Shown: piece after piece, positions 1 to 10,054 of the stretch | Layout: each line of letters opens with the position of its first letter | Position numbering within the stretch: the stretch's first letter is position 1 | Assembly: GCF_002313155.2 (NCBI RefSeq) | Contig: NZ_NWFK02000001.1 | Span: 1,488,001 to 1,552,000 of the forward strand | DNA: 64,000 bases | Direction: 5' to 3' | From: Psychrobacter sp. FDAARGOS_221 | GTDB lineage: Bacteria > Pseudomonadota > Gammaproteobacteria > Pseudomonadales > Moraxellaceae | Notes under the pieces: generated by a model | Seen by the model: the letters and a program-made list of their open reading frames with translations, nothing else | The model's database searches: none | What the model was told of the DNA's origin: nothing | Made by a program: the position numbers and the translations under genes

Positions 1-1926
1 GTAGCTTCTTTATTGCTGGGCTTACCACGGCCTGCGAAGCAAGCTATTTTATTTATTGGCGATTACATAGTGTCAATTTTGTGTTTGTTTTTGGCGCTTT
101 CATTACGCCAAGGCATGTTAGATGTCAATGCCAGTCCAGTGTTGGTTGCCTTTTATGCTCTTATACCTGTCGCTGGGCTGTATGCGATAGGCTTTTATCG
201 CGGTGTGACTCGCATTTTTTTCGATACCGATATGCGACGCGTTCTGTTGTTATTCGTCGTAATTATAATGTTATATGCACTGGTCTTTATACTTGATGGT
301 ATTACCAGTATCCCTAGGTCGGTGCCACTGTTATATCTATTTATGCTGTTCATCTGGCTATGGGGTAGTCGTTTATTTTTACGCGATCTCCTATTGCGTT
401 TACAAGGCAAACCTATCTATCAGAACAGCCAGTACCACTCATCACCAAATCAAGTTAGCGATAAAGTAATTATCTATGGTGCTGGTATCTCTGGTACTGC
501 CTTGCTCGATGCCTTACAAGACTCACCTCGCTATGAAGTCGTTGCCTTTGTTGATGATGATACCCGCCTAACAGGTGGTCATATATTGGGAAAAAAGATT
601 TACAAAGCTAACAATATTGAAGCGCTAGTGGATGAACTAGATGTAGTGCAAGTGTTTTTAGCCATGCCCTCAGTCAGTCGTCAACGTCGTCGTGAAATCA
701 TTAATGACCTAACTAATTTATCTGTCAAAATTAAAGAGCTACCAAGTTTGCAAGATATCGCCGAAGGCAAAGTGACTGTCAGCACCATGCGCCGAGTTGA
801 TATCCTTGACGTACTGGACCGCCAAACTGTCGAGCCTAACGAACAACTGCTAAGACAAAACATTACTGGTAAAAATGTATTGGTCACCGGTGCCGGGGGC
901 TCTATTGGTAGTGAGCTGTGTCGACAAATCATAAAGCACCAACCTAAGTGTCTCGTATTATACGAGTTATCTGAATATGCACTATACGCGATCCATCAAG
1001 AACTACTGTCTTGGCAAAAACAGCATCCTGAAAGCCAATCTGTTGAAATTTTTGCGTTATTAGGTAATGTTACTAATGCTGACAGACTATATAAGATATT
1101 TAATAAACATAACATCCAAACCGTGTATCATGCAGCGGCTTATAAGCATGTGCCTATTGTCGAATTTAACCCCTTTGAAGGTGCGGTTAACAACGCTAAG
1201 GGCACATACCACTGTGTAAAGGCAGCTACAGACTCAGGTGTTGAAACCTTCGTGCTCATATCAACTGATAAGGCAGTTCGCCCTACCAACATCATGGGCG
1301 CTTCAAAACGCTTAGCGGAATTAGTATGCCAAGGTTTTAGTAATGAGTTAGCTGCCAAGCAAAACTCTCAGTCCAGTGTTCAATCTATTCGTATTAGTAT
1401 GGTTCGTTTTGGTAATGTACTTGGATCTTCAGGATCAGTAGTTCCTCTATTCACCAAGCAAATTGCTCAAGGCGGTCCTATTACAGTTACTCATCCAGAA
1501 GTCACTCGTTACTTTATGACCATTCCTGAGGCTGCAAACTTAGTCATTCAAGCCGGTGCGATGGCGCAAGGCGGTGAAGTATTCGTGCTAGATATGGGCA
1601 ATCCTGTTAAAATAGTCGATTTAGCGCGACGAATGATTCACTTAAGTGGCTATCAGATAAAAGATGAGCAACACCCTGAGGGTGATATAGAGATTGTATT
1701 TAGTGGATTACGCCCTGGAGAAAAGCTTTATGAAGAGCTGATTATCGGTGATGATAATATTGAATCCACTCAGCATCCATTGATCATGCAGGCGCGTGAG
1801 CACAGTTTTTCATTGACAGAGATAGAAACCACACTTGAAGAGTTGAATATTCGATCCCAGCAGCATGATGTGGCATGGCTAAAACAGCAGTTTAAAAAGT
1901 ATGTAGAAGGATATCAGCCCAACTAA
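1..1926 (+). CDS. pglF: UDP-GlcNAc 4,6-dehydratase, WbpM/PglF/Gdr type, 5' end cut
   Basis: Membrane-anchored nucleotide-sugar dehydratase that makes the 4-keto-6-deoxy intermediate for bacillosamine- or FucNAc-type sugars. The first in-window start is a TTG at 13, but the frame is open to base 1, so the true start probably lies a few codons upstream. Counting from the TTG: about four membrane segments in residues 10-130, a first nucleotide-binding fold at about 150-270 (GAGISGTALL) and the catalytic extended SDR domain from about 285 (GAGGSIG at 293-299). The motif STDKAVRPTNIMGASK has Met in place of the SDR Tyr, as is normal for this large dehydratase class. The visible 637 residues match the usual length of about 620-660. 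It likely supplies the substrate for the PglE-type aminotransferase at 13152. Family assignment is firm; the exact stereochemistry of the product is inferred. Confidence 0.93.
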   Translation, partial: VASLLLGLPRPAKQAILFIGDYIVSILCLFLALSLRQGMLDVNASPVLVAFYALIPVAGLYAIGFYRGVTRIFFDTDMRRVLLLFVVIIMLYALVFILDGITSIPRSVPLLYLFMLFIWLWGSRLFLRDLLLRLQGKPIYQNSQYHSSPNQVSDKVIIYGAGISGTALLDALQDSPRYEVVAFVDDDTRLTGGHILGKKIYKANNIEALVDELDVVQVFLAMPSVSRQRRREIINDLTNLSVKIKELPSLQDIAEGKVTVSTMRRVDILDVLDRQTVEPNEQLLRQNITGKNVLVTGAGGSIGSELCRQIIKHQPKCLVLYELSEYALYAIHQELLSWQKQHPESQSVEIFALLGNVTNADRLYKIFNKHNIQTVYHAAAYKHVPIVEFNPFEGAVNNAKGTYHCVKAATDSGVETFVLISTDKAVRPTNIMGASKRLAELVCQGFSNELAAKQNSQSSVQSIRISMVRFGNVLGSSGSVVPLFTKQIAQGGPITVTHPEVTRYFMTIPEAANLVIQAGAMAQGGEVFVLDMGNPVKIVDLARRMIHLSGYQIKDEQHPEGDIEIVFSGLRPGEKLYEELIIGDDNIESTQHPLIMQAREHSFSLTEIETTLEELNIRSQQHDVAWLKQQFKKYVEGYQPN

Positions 1927-2000
1927 ATCAGTTTAAATACCCTCTTTAGAAACTTAAGTGGGCTTAATCAAAAATAATAAATCACATTTAAAGGTGCTTC

Positions 2001-3293
2001 ATGTTAAATTTGAATGATAATAATCTTAAGATTGCCGTCATTGGCCTTGGTTACGTTGGTCTACCACTTGCTGTTGAATTCGGTAAGCAACGACCCGTTA
2101 TCGGTTTTGATATCAATCAAACTCGTATAGACGAGCTTAATTCTGGTACGGATCATACGTTAGAAGTTAGTGATTCAGAGCTTGCTAGTGCTACTCACTT
2201 AAGCTTTAGCTCTAACATTAATGATTTGGCTGAATGCAATTTTTACATCGTAACCGTACCTACCCCTATTGATGAATACAAACAGCCCGACTTAACGCCT
2301 TTAGTGAAAGCTTCTGCTGCTATCGGTAGCGTACTCAAGACAGGCGATATTGTGGTTTATGAGTCTACCGTCTACCCTGGCGCCACTGAAGAAGTCTGCA
2401 TCCCTGAATTGGAACGTAGCTCTGGTTTAGTGTTTAATAAAGACTTCTTTGCTGGTTATAGCCCAGAACGTATTAATCCCGGCGATAAAGAACATAGAGT
2501 GACCAATATTCTGAAAGTAACAGCGGGTTCTACACCACAAGTTGCTGATTTTGTCGATGAGGTTTATAACTTAATTATAACCGCTGGCACTCATAAAGCA
2601 CCTTCTATCAAAGTAGCTGAAGCGGCTAAAGTTATTGAAAATACACAGCGTGATGTCAACATAGCCCTGATCAATGAGCTAGCGGTTATCTTCAATAAAA
2701 TGAACATTGATACTGAGGCAGTATTAACTGCGGCAGGTACAAAATGGAACTTCTTACCGTTCCGTCCAGGTTTGGTCGGCGGGCATTGTATCGGTGTTGA
2801 TCCTTACTACCTCACTCATAAGGCTCAAGCCATTGGTTACAATCCAGAAATCATCTTGGCAGGTCGTCGCTTGAATGACAGCATGGGTGAATATGTCGTG
2901 ACTCAGTTAGTAAAAACTATGATTAAAAAGCGTATTCAAGTTGAAGGTGCAAAAGTTCTCATCCTAGGTTTAAGTTTCAAAGAAAACTGCCCTGATGTGC
3001 GTAATACCAAAGTGATTGATATCGTCCATGAGCTAAAAGAATACAACATAGATGTTGATGTATACGATCCTTGGGTAGATGCTGATGAGGCTCAACAAGA
3101 ATATGGTATAAGCCCTATTAATGAAATTGCTCATTTAGAGAGTAATTGCTACGACGGTATTATCTTAGCTGTAGCACATAATCAGTTTGTAGAAATGGGT
3201 GTGGAACAAATTAGAGCGCTAGGTAAATCTAATCACGTCCTATACGATTTAAAATATCTATTTGATAGTAAGCTGAGCGATATTCGCTTGTAA
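2001..3293 (+). CDS. tviB: UDP-N-acetylhexosamine 6-dehydrogenase (TviB/WbpO/Gna family)
   Basis: NAD-dependent dehydrogenase that oxidises C6 of UDP-GlcNAc or UDP-GalNAc to the uronic acid, for acidic capsule sugars. The N-terminal Rossmann motif GLGYVGLP lies at residues 15-22. The central helix region carries [11 protein letters not shown]. The catalytic cysteine is C263 in [12 protein letters not shown], and the C-terminal UDP-binding domain contains [15 protein letters not shown]. Its 430 aa is typical of TviB/VipA. It is followed after 69 bp by a TviC-type epimerase, the pair that makes GalNAcA precursors in Vi antigen and many K loci. The gene starts at ATG with AAAGGTG just upstream. 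Whether the substrate is UDP-GlcNAc or UDP-GalNAc cannot be read from sequence. Confidence 0.93.
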   Translation: MLNLNDNNLKIAVIGLGYVGLPLAVEFGKQRPVIGFDINQTRIDELNSGTDHTLEVSDSELASATHLSFSSNINDLAECNFYIVTVPTPIDEYKQPDLTPLVKASAAIGSVLKTGDIVVYESTVYPGATEEVCIPELERSSGLVFNKDFFAGYSPERINPGDKEHRVTNILKVTAGSTPQVADFVDEVYNLIITAGTHKAPSIKVAEAAKVIENTQRDVNIALINELAVIFNKMNIDTEAVLTAAGTKWNFLPFRPGLVGGHCIGVDPYYLTHKAQAIGYNPEIILAGRRLNDSMGEYVVTQLVKTMIKKRIQVEGAKVLILGLSFKENCPDVRNTKVIDIVHELKEYNIDVDVYDPWVDADEAQQEYGISPINEIAHLESNCYDGIILAVAHNQFVEMGVEQIRALGKSNHVLYDLKYLFDSKLSDIRL

Positions 3294-3362
3294 TACAGCT
3301 TTGTTTATAAAGCAAACTCTCAATACTAGATGAACTAAATTTAAAAAAAAGAGTAAATTACT

Positions 3363-4388
3363 ATGACCCAATACCAGAAGATTCAACAAGATTTAGTAGC
3401 TGCACCTAAAACCTGGCTTATTACAGGGGTGGCAGGCTTTATTGGCTCGAACCTACTTGAGACTTTATTAAAGCTAAATCAAACGGTAGTGGGTCTGGAT
3501 AACTTTGCTACTGGCTATCAAAAAAACCTAGATGAAGTTCAAAGCTTAGTATCTAACGAGCAGTGGCAGCGCTTTAGCTTCATTGAAGGTGATATTCGTA
3601 ACTTTGCAGACTGCCAAAAAGCATGCTCTGGCGTAGACTATGTACTACATCAAGCCGCACTTGGCTCAGTTCCTCGCTCACTAGCTGACCCTATCACCAC
3701 CAATGAAGTTAACATCTCAGGCTTTTTAAACATGTTAACCGCTGCTCGTGATGCAGAGGTGAAGAGCTTTACCTATGCTGCCAGCAGCTCAACTTATGGC
3801 GATCACCCTGGCCTACCCAAGGTAGAGGATAAAATTGGTAAGCCATTATCTCCTTATGCGGTAACTAAATATGTGAATGAGCTGTATGCCGATGTATTCG
3901 CTCGTTCATATGGCTTCAAGAGTGTTGGCTTACGCTACTTCAACGTCTTTGGTCGTCGTCAGGATCCAGATGGCGCTTATGCAGCGGTAATCCCTAAGTG
4001 GACAGCTGCCATGATTAAAAATGATACGGTATTTATCAATGGCGACGGTGAGACCAGTCGTGACTTCTGCTATATCGAAAATACAGTGCAAGCTAATATC
4101 TTAGCGGCGACAACTCAAAATAAAGAGGCTACCAACCAAGTTTATAATGTGGCTGTTGGTGATCGTACGACACTTAATGAGCTATTTAGCGCCATTAAAT
4201 CCGCGTTAGCAGACAACGGTGTAACGTATGAACAGGAGCCAACTTATCGTGACTTTAGACCCGGTGATGTACGTCATAGCCAAGCTGATGTCAGTAAGGC
4301 TAATAGCCTATTAGGTTATGAGCCAAAGTTTAATATTTCTCAAGGTATTGATGAGGCCATGGCTTGGTATGTGGAATCGCTTAAATGA
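3363..4388 (+). CDS. tviC: NAD-dependent UDP-HexNAc(A) C4-epimerase (TviC/WbpP family)
   Basis: Extended SDR epimerase that interconverts the gluco and galacto forms of UDP-HexNAc or its uronic acid, paired with the upstream dehydrogenase. It has the Rossmann motif [11 protein letters not shown] (residues 21-31), the SSSTYG serine region at 141-146 and the catalytic YAVTK (Y165, K169). The [12 protein letters not shown] stretch is characteristic of WbpP/TviC. Length 341 aa is typical. Its stop overlaps the flippase start (ATGA-type overlap, 4385-4388), so the two are translationally coupled. TviC epimerises UDP-GlcNAcA while WbpP epimerises UDP-GlcNAc, and homology alone does not separate these. 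Confidence 0.92.
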   Translation: MTQYQKIQQDLVAAPKTWLITGVAGFIGSNLLETLLKLNQTVVGLDNFATGYQKNLDEVQSLVSNEQWQRFSFIEGDIRNFADCQKACSGVDYVLHQAALGSVPRSLADPITTNEVNISGFLNMLTAARDAEVKSFTYAASSSTYGDHPGLPKVEDKIGKPLSPYAVTKYVNELYADVFARSYGFKSVGLRYFNVFGRRQDPDGAYAAVIPKWTAAMIKNDTVFINGDGETSRDFCYIENTVQANILAATTQNKEATNQVYNVAVGDRTTLNELFSAIKSALADNGVTYEQEPTYRDFRPGDVRHSQADVSKANSLLGYEPKFNISQGIDEAMAWYVESLK

Positions 4389-5647
4389 TAAGGCGTTTAT
4401 TAAATTATTTAAAAAACCCAGCTAATAATAAAATTATAGAAAACATTTTCTCTTTAGGCGGACTGAAAGCCGCCACAATGCTTTTACCACTAATTATTAT
4501 TCCTCATCTTATTAGAAGCATTGGGATGGAATTAGTTGGCTTATTGGCTGTTGTTAGTTCAATTAGTGCTTACTTGCGAACACTGATAGATTATGGCTTT
4601 GTATATACTGGTACAAGAGAAGTTTCTCGTAACAACCTTAATAAAGAAAAAAATACCTATTCATTTTATATAATCACCTACTGCAAGATTATTTTAATAT
4701 TAATTTCGTTTTTTATAATCCTATGTCTTAGCTTATTTATTAACTTTATTCACGACAATTTAATTCTATTGATTATAAGTTTAGCTAATGTTTCTATAGC
4801 ATCCTTATCTCCAGCATGGTTTTTTCAGGGTGTTGAAGATATGAAGAAAATTGCTGGCGGTGAGGTGGCTGGTAAGATCTTTTCTTTTTTTCTAATAATA
4901 TTTCTTGTAAAAGATGAGAAAGACATTCTATTTGTACCAGGGTTTTATTTACTAGGCCAACTGATGAGCTTAGCTGTCTATTTTATCTTCTTAAAGAAAT
5001 ATATATTTCTTACTCATCTACCAACTTTTAATGTTCATGACGTTAAGTCTAAGCTTATAGATGGCTGGAGTATGTTTATTAATATCCTACTACCAAACTT
5101 TTATAATAACTACTCATATCTAGCTGTCGGATACTTTTCAAATTTATCAGCTGTGGCTGCGTACGATATTATCCGAAAAATTATGAATATCTCGGAACAA
5201 GCAATGGGGATTTTATCTAAGGTATATTACCCTTCTCTTGCTAGCAACTTTAAAAGGTTCTCTACGTTTTTACGAGTTATCTTTGTAGCTGCTGCTCTAT
5301 TAACTATATTACAATTGGTATTGAGCGTTATTGGAACTTATTTACTTAAAGACTCAAGTATAGTTATTGATCCTAAATTATTATACCTACAAGCTATAGC
5401 GCCGTTAATCTTTGCTGCTAATCTTGCATATGGTATAAACAGCTTAGGAGTGAATAATAAAGACCGTCAGTTAAGAAATATAACCTTAGCAACGTCCTTT
5501 ATAGGCTTTATATTAGTTAGTTTATTAACTTATTATTTCGCTGCATTTGGAGCACTATCTGGTGTTTTACTAACTATGCTTATAAGAGCGATTATTTGCT
5601 ATAAAACATCAAAAAGCTTAAATCTATACGCATATATTAGGAACTAA
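4385..5647 (+). CDS. wzx: Wzx-type polysaccharide flippase
   Basis: Polytopic inner-membrane protein of the oligosaccharide flippase (MOP) superfamily, which moves Und-PP-linked repeat units to the periplasm. The 420 aa form about 12 hydrophobic segments. The N-terminal region [20 protein letters not shown] resembles the first helix of Wzx proteins. The gene is very AT-rich compared with the two genes before it, as is common for serotype-specific Wzx, and suggests lateral acquisition of this part of the locus. It overlaps tviC by 4 bp and is followed after 5 bp by the TupA-like gene. The class is clear; substrate specificity is not predictable. Confidence 0.9.
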   Translation: MIRRLLNYLKNPANNKIIENIFSLGGLKAATMLLPLIIIPHLIRSIGMELVGLLAVVSSISAYLRTLIDYGFVYTGTREVSRNNLNKEKNTYSFYIITYCKIILILISFFIILCLSLFINFIHDNLILLIISLANVSIASLSPAWFFQGVEDMKKIAGGEVAGKIFSFFLIIFLVKDEKDILFVPGFYLLGQLMSLAVYFIFLKKYIFLTHLPTFNVHDVKSKLIDGWSMFINILLPNFYNNYSYLAVGYFSNLSAVAAYDIIRKIMNISEQAMGILSKVYYPSLASNFKRFSTFLRVIFVAAALLTILQLVLSVIGTYLLKDSSIVIDPKLLYLQAIAPLIFAANLAYGINSLGVNNKDRQLRNITLATSFIGFILVSLLTYYFAAFGALSGVLLTMLIRAIICYKTSKSLNLYAYIRN

Positions 5648-5652
5648 AAATT

Positions 5653-6597
5653 ATGTACCACCTACTTAAAAAAAGAGCACGGCAGCTGACTCATAAGTCG
5701 GAATTACTAAAATCACTTTATGCGCAATTAAATACAGCTAAAACAAGCTTATTAAAACCACTTAATGATGATATTGTTGCTAAAATTAATTATAAAGAAA
5801 ATACTGGCAAGACTTTAAACCTAGATAACCCTGTATACTTTAATGAAAAGCTCTGGTGGTTAAAAATAAACTATCGCAACCCCCTAATGACCCAGTGTAG
5901 TGATAAGGTTAAAGTTAGAGACTACATAAAAGAGATAGGCCTTGAGCACATACTAACTGACATCCAAGGCGTCTATGACTCAGCTGAGGACGTACCTTTC
6001 GAAAACTTGAAAGGTAAATACTTTATCAAATGTAATCATGTTTCAGGCACTAATGCTATTTATGACTCTGAATACCCTGAACAATTTGATAAACAAAAAT
6101 TTATAACAGAGTTTAATAGAGCTCTAAATAACAACTACTACTACCAGTCTCGAGAATGGAACTACAAAAACATTAAACCAAAAATTTTAGTAGAAAAATT
6201 TATAGAAACTGAAAGCAAGCTGCTTGACTATAAGATATTCTGTTTTCATGGAAAAGCAAAATTAATATTTGTTGATATGGATGTTGCGTCAGAAGATGGA
6301 AGTCATAACCCCAACGCTAAAAGAAATATTTATGATAGAGAATTTAATCTGCAAGACTTTACAGTCCATTTACCAAACTTTGATACTGACTTGGCCAAAA
6401 AGCCTGAAAATCTCGAGCAAATGCTGCAAATAGCTGAAAAAATAGCAGAGCCTTTTATATTTTGTCGAGTCGACTTGTATAATAATAATGGTGAAATAAA
6501 GTTCGGAGAAATAACTTTTTATACTGGTGGTGCCACAAAACAATTTAGTTCTGAAGAAGCCGACTTAATGGTCTCAAGTTGGTTGAATATCTCATGA
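5653..6597 (+). CDS. TupA-like ATP-grasp protein (polysaccharide modification or glycosyltransfer)
   Basis: The 314-aa protein resembles the TupA-like ATP-grasp family, named for the teichuronopeptide protein TupA. Family signatures are KLWWLKINYRNPLMTQCSDK near residues 65-85, where the family has a similar W-L-K...Y-R-(D/N)-P-L...C-(A/S)-D-K string. Also seen are GKYFIKCNHVSGTN (about 120-133) and the C-terminal metal/ATP region FCRVDLYNNNGEIKFGEITFY. Family members sit in capsule and O-antigen clusters and are thought either to join amino acids to sugars or to act as unusual glycosyltransferases; few have been tested. It lies between wzx and a GT4 gene and overlaps the latter by 4 bp. Function beyond the family is unknown. 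Confidence 0.8.
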   Translation: MYHLLKKRARQLTHKSELLKSLYAQLNTAKTSLLKPLNDDIVAKINYKENTGKTLNLDNPVYFNEKLWWLKINYRNPLMTQCSDKVKVRDYIKEIGLEHILTDIQGVYDSAEDVPFENLKGKYFIKCNHVSGTNAIYDSEYPEQFDKQKFITEFNRALNNNYYYQSREWNYKNIKPKILVEKFIETESKLLDYKIFCFHGKAKLIFVDMDVASEDGSHNPNAKRNIYDREFNLQDFTVHLPNFDTDLAKKPENLEQMLQIAEKIAEPFIFCRVDLYNNNGEIKFGEITFYTGGATKQFSSEEADLMVSSWLNIS

Positions 6598-7727
6598 TAA
6601 AAGTAGTTCATATTATCATTGGCCTAAATGTAGGTGGTGCTGAGCTAATGCTAAAGCGCTTAGTAACTCATAGTAGTCAACAATCTAATGAGTTTAAGCA
6701 TATTATTATTTCCCTAACAGACTTAGGTATTATCGGTAAGCAGCTACAGCATGAAGGTATCGCTATTCATTATCTTGGTATGAGTTCATTAAAGTCACTA
6801 CCTAAAACTATCTATCAGTTACAGAACCTACTCAAAAAGATGAAACCTGATGTCGTTCAAACATGGATGTATCATGCTGACTTTTTAGGGGGATTAGCGG
6901 CTAAAAGTATAGGGATAAAAAATATTATTTGGGGTATTCGTACTACAGATGTCTCCCAAGGTGCGTCTAAGCTGACTGTATACCTTAGTAAGCTATGTGC
7001 AAAATTATCTTACATAATACCTAATACTATTGTATGTGCTGCGCATGTATCTAAAGACTACCATATTAGTATTGGATATGATAAAAGCAAGATGACTGTT
7101 ATACCTAATGGATTTGATCTAAAAGCCCTTTCCACCACTACAGAAGCAGGACTTGAGATAAGACGACAAAACAATCTCAAAGAAACAGATGTTGTGATTG
7201 GTTCAATCGGAAGATTTAATCCTGTTAAAAACCAGAAACTGTTTATAGAGACAGCTGCTGAGTTGGTTAAAGAAAAACCAAACCTTAAGTTCATTATGGT
7301 AGGCAGAGACAATACAATACATAATAAAGAATTAATGTCTTGGATTAAGTCTTATGATTTAGAAGAAAACTTTAGATTATTAGGGCAACGTTCCGATATT
7401 CCTCAATGCCTTAAAGCAATGAATATCTTCTGTTTACACTCTAAGACAGAAGGTTTTCCTAATGTTATTGGAGAGGCAGTTCTTACAGAGACCCCTTGTG
7501 CCAGTGTTAATGTGGGTGATGTAACTGTTCTACTTGATAAAGAGTCTATTACTAAAAGTAATGACAAGTATGAACTAATTCGTATCATCAATAGTCATTT
7601 AACTACTCCAAAAAACATTTTAGAAGAAAAGGTAAAACTAAATAAAGAACAGGTCGAAAAAAACTATTCAATTGAAAACATTATAGAAAAATATCATGAT
7701 TTATATTTAACAGGTAGAACTACTTAA
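6594..7727 (+). CDS. GT4-family glycosyltransferase
   Basis: Cytoplasmic GT-B glycosyltransferase that should add one sugar to the Und-PP-linked repeat unit. The N-terminal fold starts IKVVHIIIGLNVGGAELML, with the glycine-rich acceptor loop typical of GT4. The donor domain has GSIGRFNPVKNQKLFIE and the E-x7-E region SKTEGFPNVIGEAVLTETP. I chose ATG 6594 over the in-frame TTG at 6579 because the ATG overlaps the stop of the TupA-like gene as ATGA, which indicates translational coupling. The product is 377 aa, normal for the family. Donor and linkage are not predictable. Confidence 0.88.
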   Translation: MIKVVHIIIGLNVGGAELMLKRLVTHSSQQSNEFKHIIISLTDLGIIGKQLQHEGIAIHYLGMSSLKSLPKTIYQLQNLLKKMKPDVVQTWMYHADFLGGLAAKSIGIKNIIWGIRTTDVSQGASKLTVYLSKLCAKLSYIIPNTIVCAAHVSKDYHISIGYDKSKMTVIPNGFDLKALSTTTEAGLEIRRQNNLKETDVVIGSIGRFNPVKNQKLFIETAAELVKEKPNLKFIMVGRDNTIHNKELMSWIKSYDLEENFRLLGQRSDIPQCLKAMNIFCLHSKTEGFPNVIGEAVLTETPCASVNVGDVTVLLDKESITKSNDKYELIRIINSHLTTPKNILEEKVKLNKEQVEKNYSIENIIEKYHDLYLTGRTT

Positions 7728-7730
7728 ATA

Positions 7731-8882
7731 ATGAAAATAATGAGCACAAGAAACATCAATATTTTTGGCTTTAACTCTTTTGTTATAAGCTCAATATTTA
7801 TCATTTTCATCGTAAGCTTTCCTAGCTTAAGTATTTTAAGAGTTCCTTTATTAATAGCTCACTTTTGTTTTTTTTATTTTTTCAATCTATTTAGATTCAA
7901 AAAGGTGTTTTTTAATACTAACGTCTTTTTTATCTTTCTTTTAATATTATATATTGTTATTCAAAACTTGATTCTACAAGATGACTTTTTGTCAATCATA
8001 CAAGCTATAGTAGTTACTTTCTTTTTGTTTATTGCTTCACAAATTTCACTTTCTGAGAGGCAGTACTATCTAAAACAAAATAGGCATGTATTTTTAGCGA
8101 AAATACTTTTATTTATTTTACCTTTTTTCTTGATTAGTTTTACTCAATGGAGTGACTTTAGAAAACCTGGCTTATTTATGAACCCTAATATTACAAGCCA
8201 GCTATCAGTCATGTTACTACCTTTTGTAATATTAGGATTAAATAAAAAAAGCCTTAAAGCTGCTGGTATCTTCATAGTATTTCTTATAGCTGTCATAACA
8301 GCCTCAAGAAGTACGCTAATGGCTTTGATACTCAGTGTTATTATTTATATAACTGTTGCTAAATTTCCAAAATTAAAGTTCCCAAGTTTATTATTAATAC
8401 TTAGCACTACCACAGTAATATCAATATATGCTGTTGATATATCCATCTGGGTTTTTAATACTTTTTCAAGCATCCTAAATCAGTCCAGTTCTCGATTATT
8501 ATATTTAGGTTATAATGGTAGAGATGTATTATTAGATCTAGCAATCGAAAGATTCAAAACTCAACCTTATTTTGGTCTAGGTTTTGGTGGAGCGAAATTT
8601 GATTTTGATGGGCACGTCTTAGGAACACATAACGGGTTAATAGAAATATTAATTAAATTTGGAACTATTGGTGCTATTATTTTTACAATCTTTATTATTA
8701 GATTAATATCGATAGTTTCTAAGCATGATCCAAAATTTAAAGCCGTATCAATGATGTCTTTGACCGCTATACTTTCTCTTTCTACAAATAGCTCTACCTT
8801 TTTCGTCTTAAATTACCTATTCATATATTCTATACTGCTGGTTTATTTAGGTTTACCTAAGAAAACTTCTACTAACATTTAA
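7731..8882 (+). CDS. wzy: Wzy-type O-antigen/capsule polymerase
   Basis: Highly hydrophobic 383-aa protein with about 10-11 predicted membrane segments. The periplasmic loop GLGFGGAKFDFDGHVLGTHNGLIEIL (about residues 282-307) matches the G-x-G-x...H-N motif of the Wzy_C/O-antigen ligase fold. Position between two glycosyltransferases in a locus with wzx supports polymerase rather than WaaL ligase. It is very AT-rich and starts 3 bp after the previous stop. An in-frame ATG at 7740 is an alternative start. Confident as Wzy/WaaL fold; less so on which of the two. Confidence 0.85.
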   Translation: MKIMSTRNINIFGFNSFVISSIFIIFIVSFPSLSILRVPLLIAHFCFFYFFNLFRFKKVFFNTNVFFIFLLILYIVIQNLILQDDFLSIIQAIVVTFFLFIASQISLSERQYYLKQNRHVFLAKILLFILPFFLISFTQWSDFRKPGLFMNPNITSQLSVMLLPFVILGLNKKSLKAAGIFIVFLIAVITASRSTLMALILSVIIYITVAKFPKLKFPSLLLILSTTTVISIYAVDISIWVFNTFSSILNQSSSRLLYLGYNGRDVLLDLAIERFKTQPYFGLGFGGAKFDFDGHVLGTHNGLIEILIKFGTIGAIIFTIFIIRLISIVSKHDPKFKAVSMMSLTAILSLSTNSSTFFVLNYLFIYSILLVYLGLPKKTSTNI

Positions 8883-8902
8883 TATTACAAATAGACTGCT
8901 CT

Positions 8903-10054
8903 ATGAAATTCCTTATAATAGCTAGTTCTCCTTCTTCTATACTAAACTTTAGAGGAAAGTTACTTGAAGCAATTAGTAATGCTGACATAGAAGTACATAT
9001 CGCTGCTCCTGACTTTAGTAATAACTCTGACGAACTTACCAAGCTCAATAATCTTGGTTATATTGTGCATAATGTACCCCTACAACGTACAGGTACAAAC
9101 CCGCTATCAGATATAAATACTCTTAAATCTCTATATCTAATTATAAGAGATATCAAACCACAATATGTACTCAGCTATACAATCAAACCAGTTATATATG
9201 GAACCCTTGCAGCCTGGCTAAATCGAGTACCAAATCGTTTTGCTCTGATAACTGGACTCGGATACACATTCCAAAGTGTAGAGGAAACTGGAAAAAGATC
9301 GAAATTTCAAAAAATCATACATGAAATGTATAGTCAAGCTTTAGCTAAAGCACATCACGTTTTCTTCCAAAACCCTGATGACTTAAATCTGTTTAGAGAA
9401 TTAAATCTAATTAAGGAAAATAAGCCTACTACTGTTGTTAATGGCTCTGGTATAGACTTAGAAAAATTTGAAGCTACCCCTTTACCTGCGATAAACTCTG
9501 ATAATAGAATCACCTTTCTCCTAATCGCTAGACTATTGGCTGATAAAGGGGTTCGAGAATATGTTGAGGCAGCAAAAAAAATCAAAGCTAAATATCCCTT
9601 TATTAAATTTAATTTGGTAGGTCCTATTGATAGTAACCCTAGCGCTATAGCTAAAGAAGAACTAGACGGATGGGTCAAACTCGGAAACATTAACTATTTA
9701 GGTAAGTTGAATGACGTTAGACCCGCTATAGCAGAAAGCTCCGTATTCGTTCTGCCTTCCTACAGAGAAGGAACACCTCGAACAGTCCTTGAGTCTATGG
9801 CAATGGGACGCCCTATTATTACTACGGATGCACCAGGCTGTAGAGAAACTGTTATCGACGGAATGAACGGTTTTCTAGTCTCTGTAAAATCTGTTAATGA
9901 TCTTGTTGATGCAATGGAGAGGTTTATACATGATCCTAGTCTTATTGAGACAATGGGAGCTGCCTCTCGAAAACTTGCAGAAGAAAAGTTTGATGTTAAT
10001 AAAGTTAATAAAGTTATGCTAGATAAAATGGGAGTTAACAAACCAAATGATTAA
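8903..10054 (+). CDS. GT4-family glycosyltransferase, PglA-like
   Basis: GT-B transferase of 383 aa. The N-terminus MKFLIIASSPSSILNFRGKL has the acceptor loop seen in PglA and K-locus enzymes that add the second sugar onto Und-PP-QuiNAc4NAc. The donor domain shows LLIARLLADKGVREYVEAA and the E-x7-E site PSYREGTPRTVLESMAMGRP. It overlaps the PglC-type gene by 8 bp. This tight coupling to the initiating transferase makes it the best candidate for second-sugar addition. Donor identity (GalNAc in Campylobacter PglA) is inferred only from family and position. Confidence 0.88.
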   Translation: MKFLIIASSPSSILNFRGKLLEAISNADIEVHIAAPDFSNNSDELTKLNNLGYIVHNVPLQRTGTNPLSDINTLKSLYLIIRDIKPQYVLSYTIKPVIYGTLAAWLNRVPNRFALITGLGYTFQSVEETGKRSKFQKIIHEMYSQALAKAHHVFFQNPDDLNLFRELNLIKENKPTTVVNGSGIDLEKFEATPLPAINSDNRITFLLIARLLADKGVREYVEAAKKIKAKYPFIKFNLVGPIDSNPSAIAKEELDGWVKLGNINYLGKLNDVRPAIAESSVFVLPSYREGTPRTVLESMAMGRPIITTDAPGCRETVIDGMNGFLVSVKSVNDLVDAMERFIHDPSLIETMGAASRKLAEEKFDVNKVNKVMLDKMGVNKPND

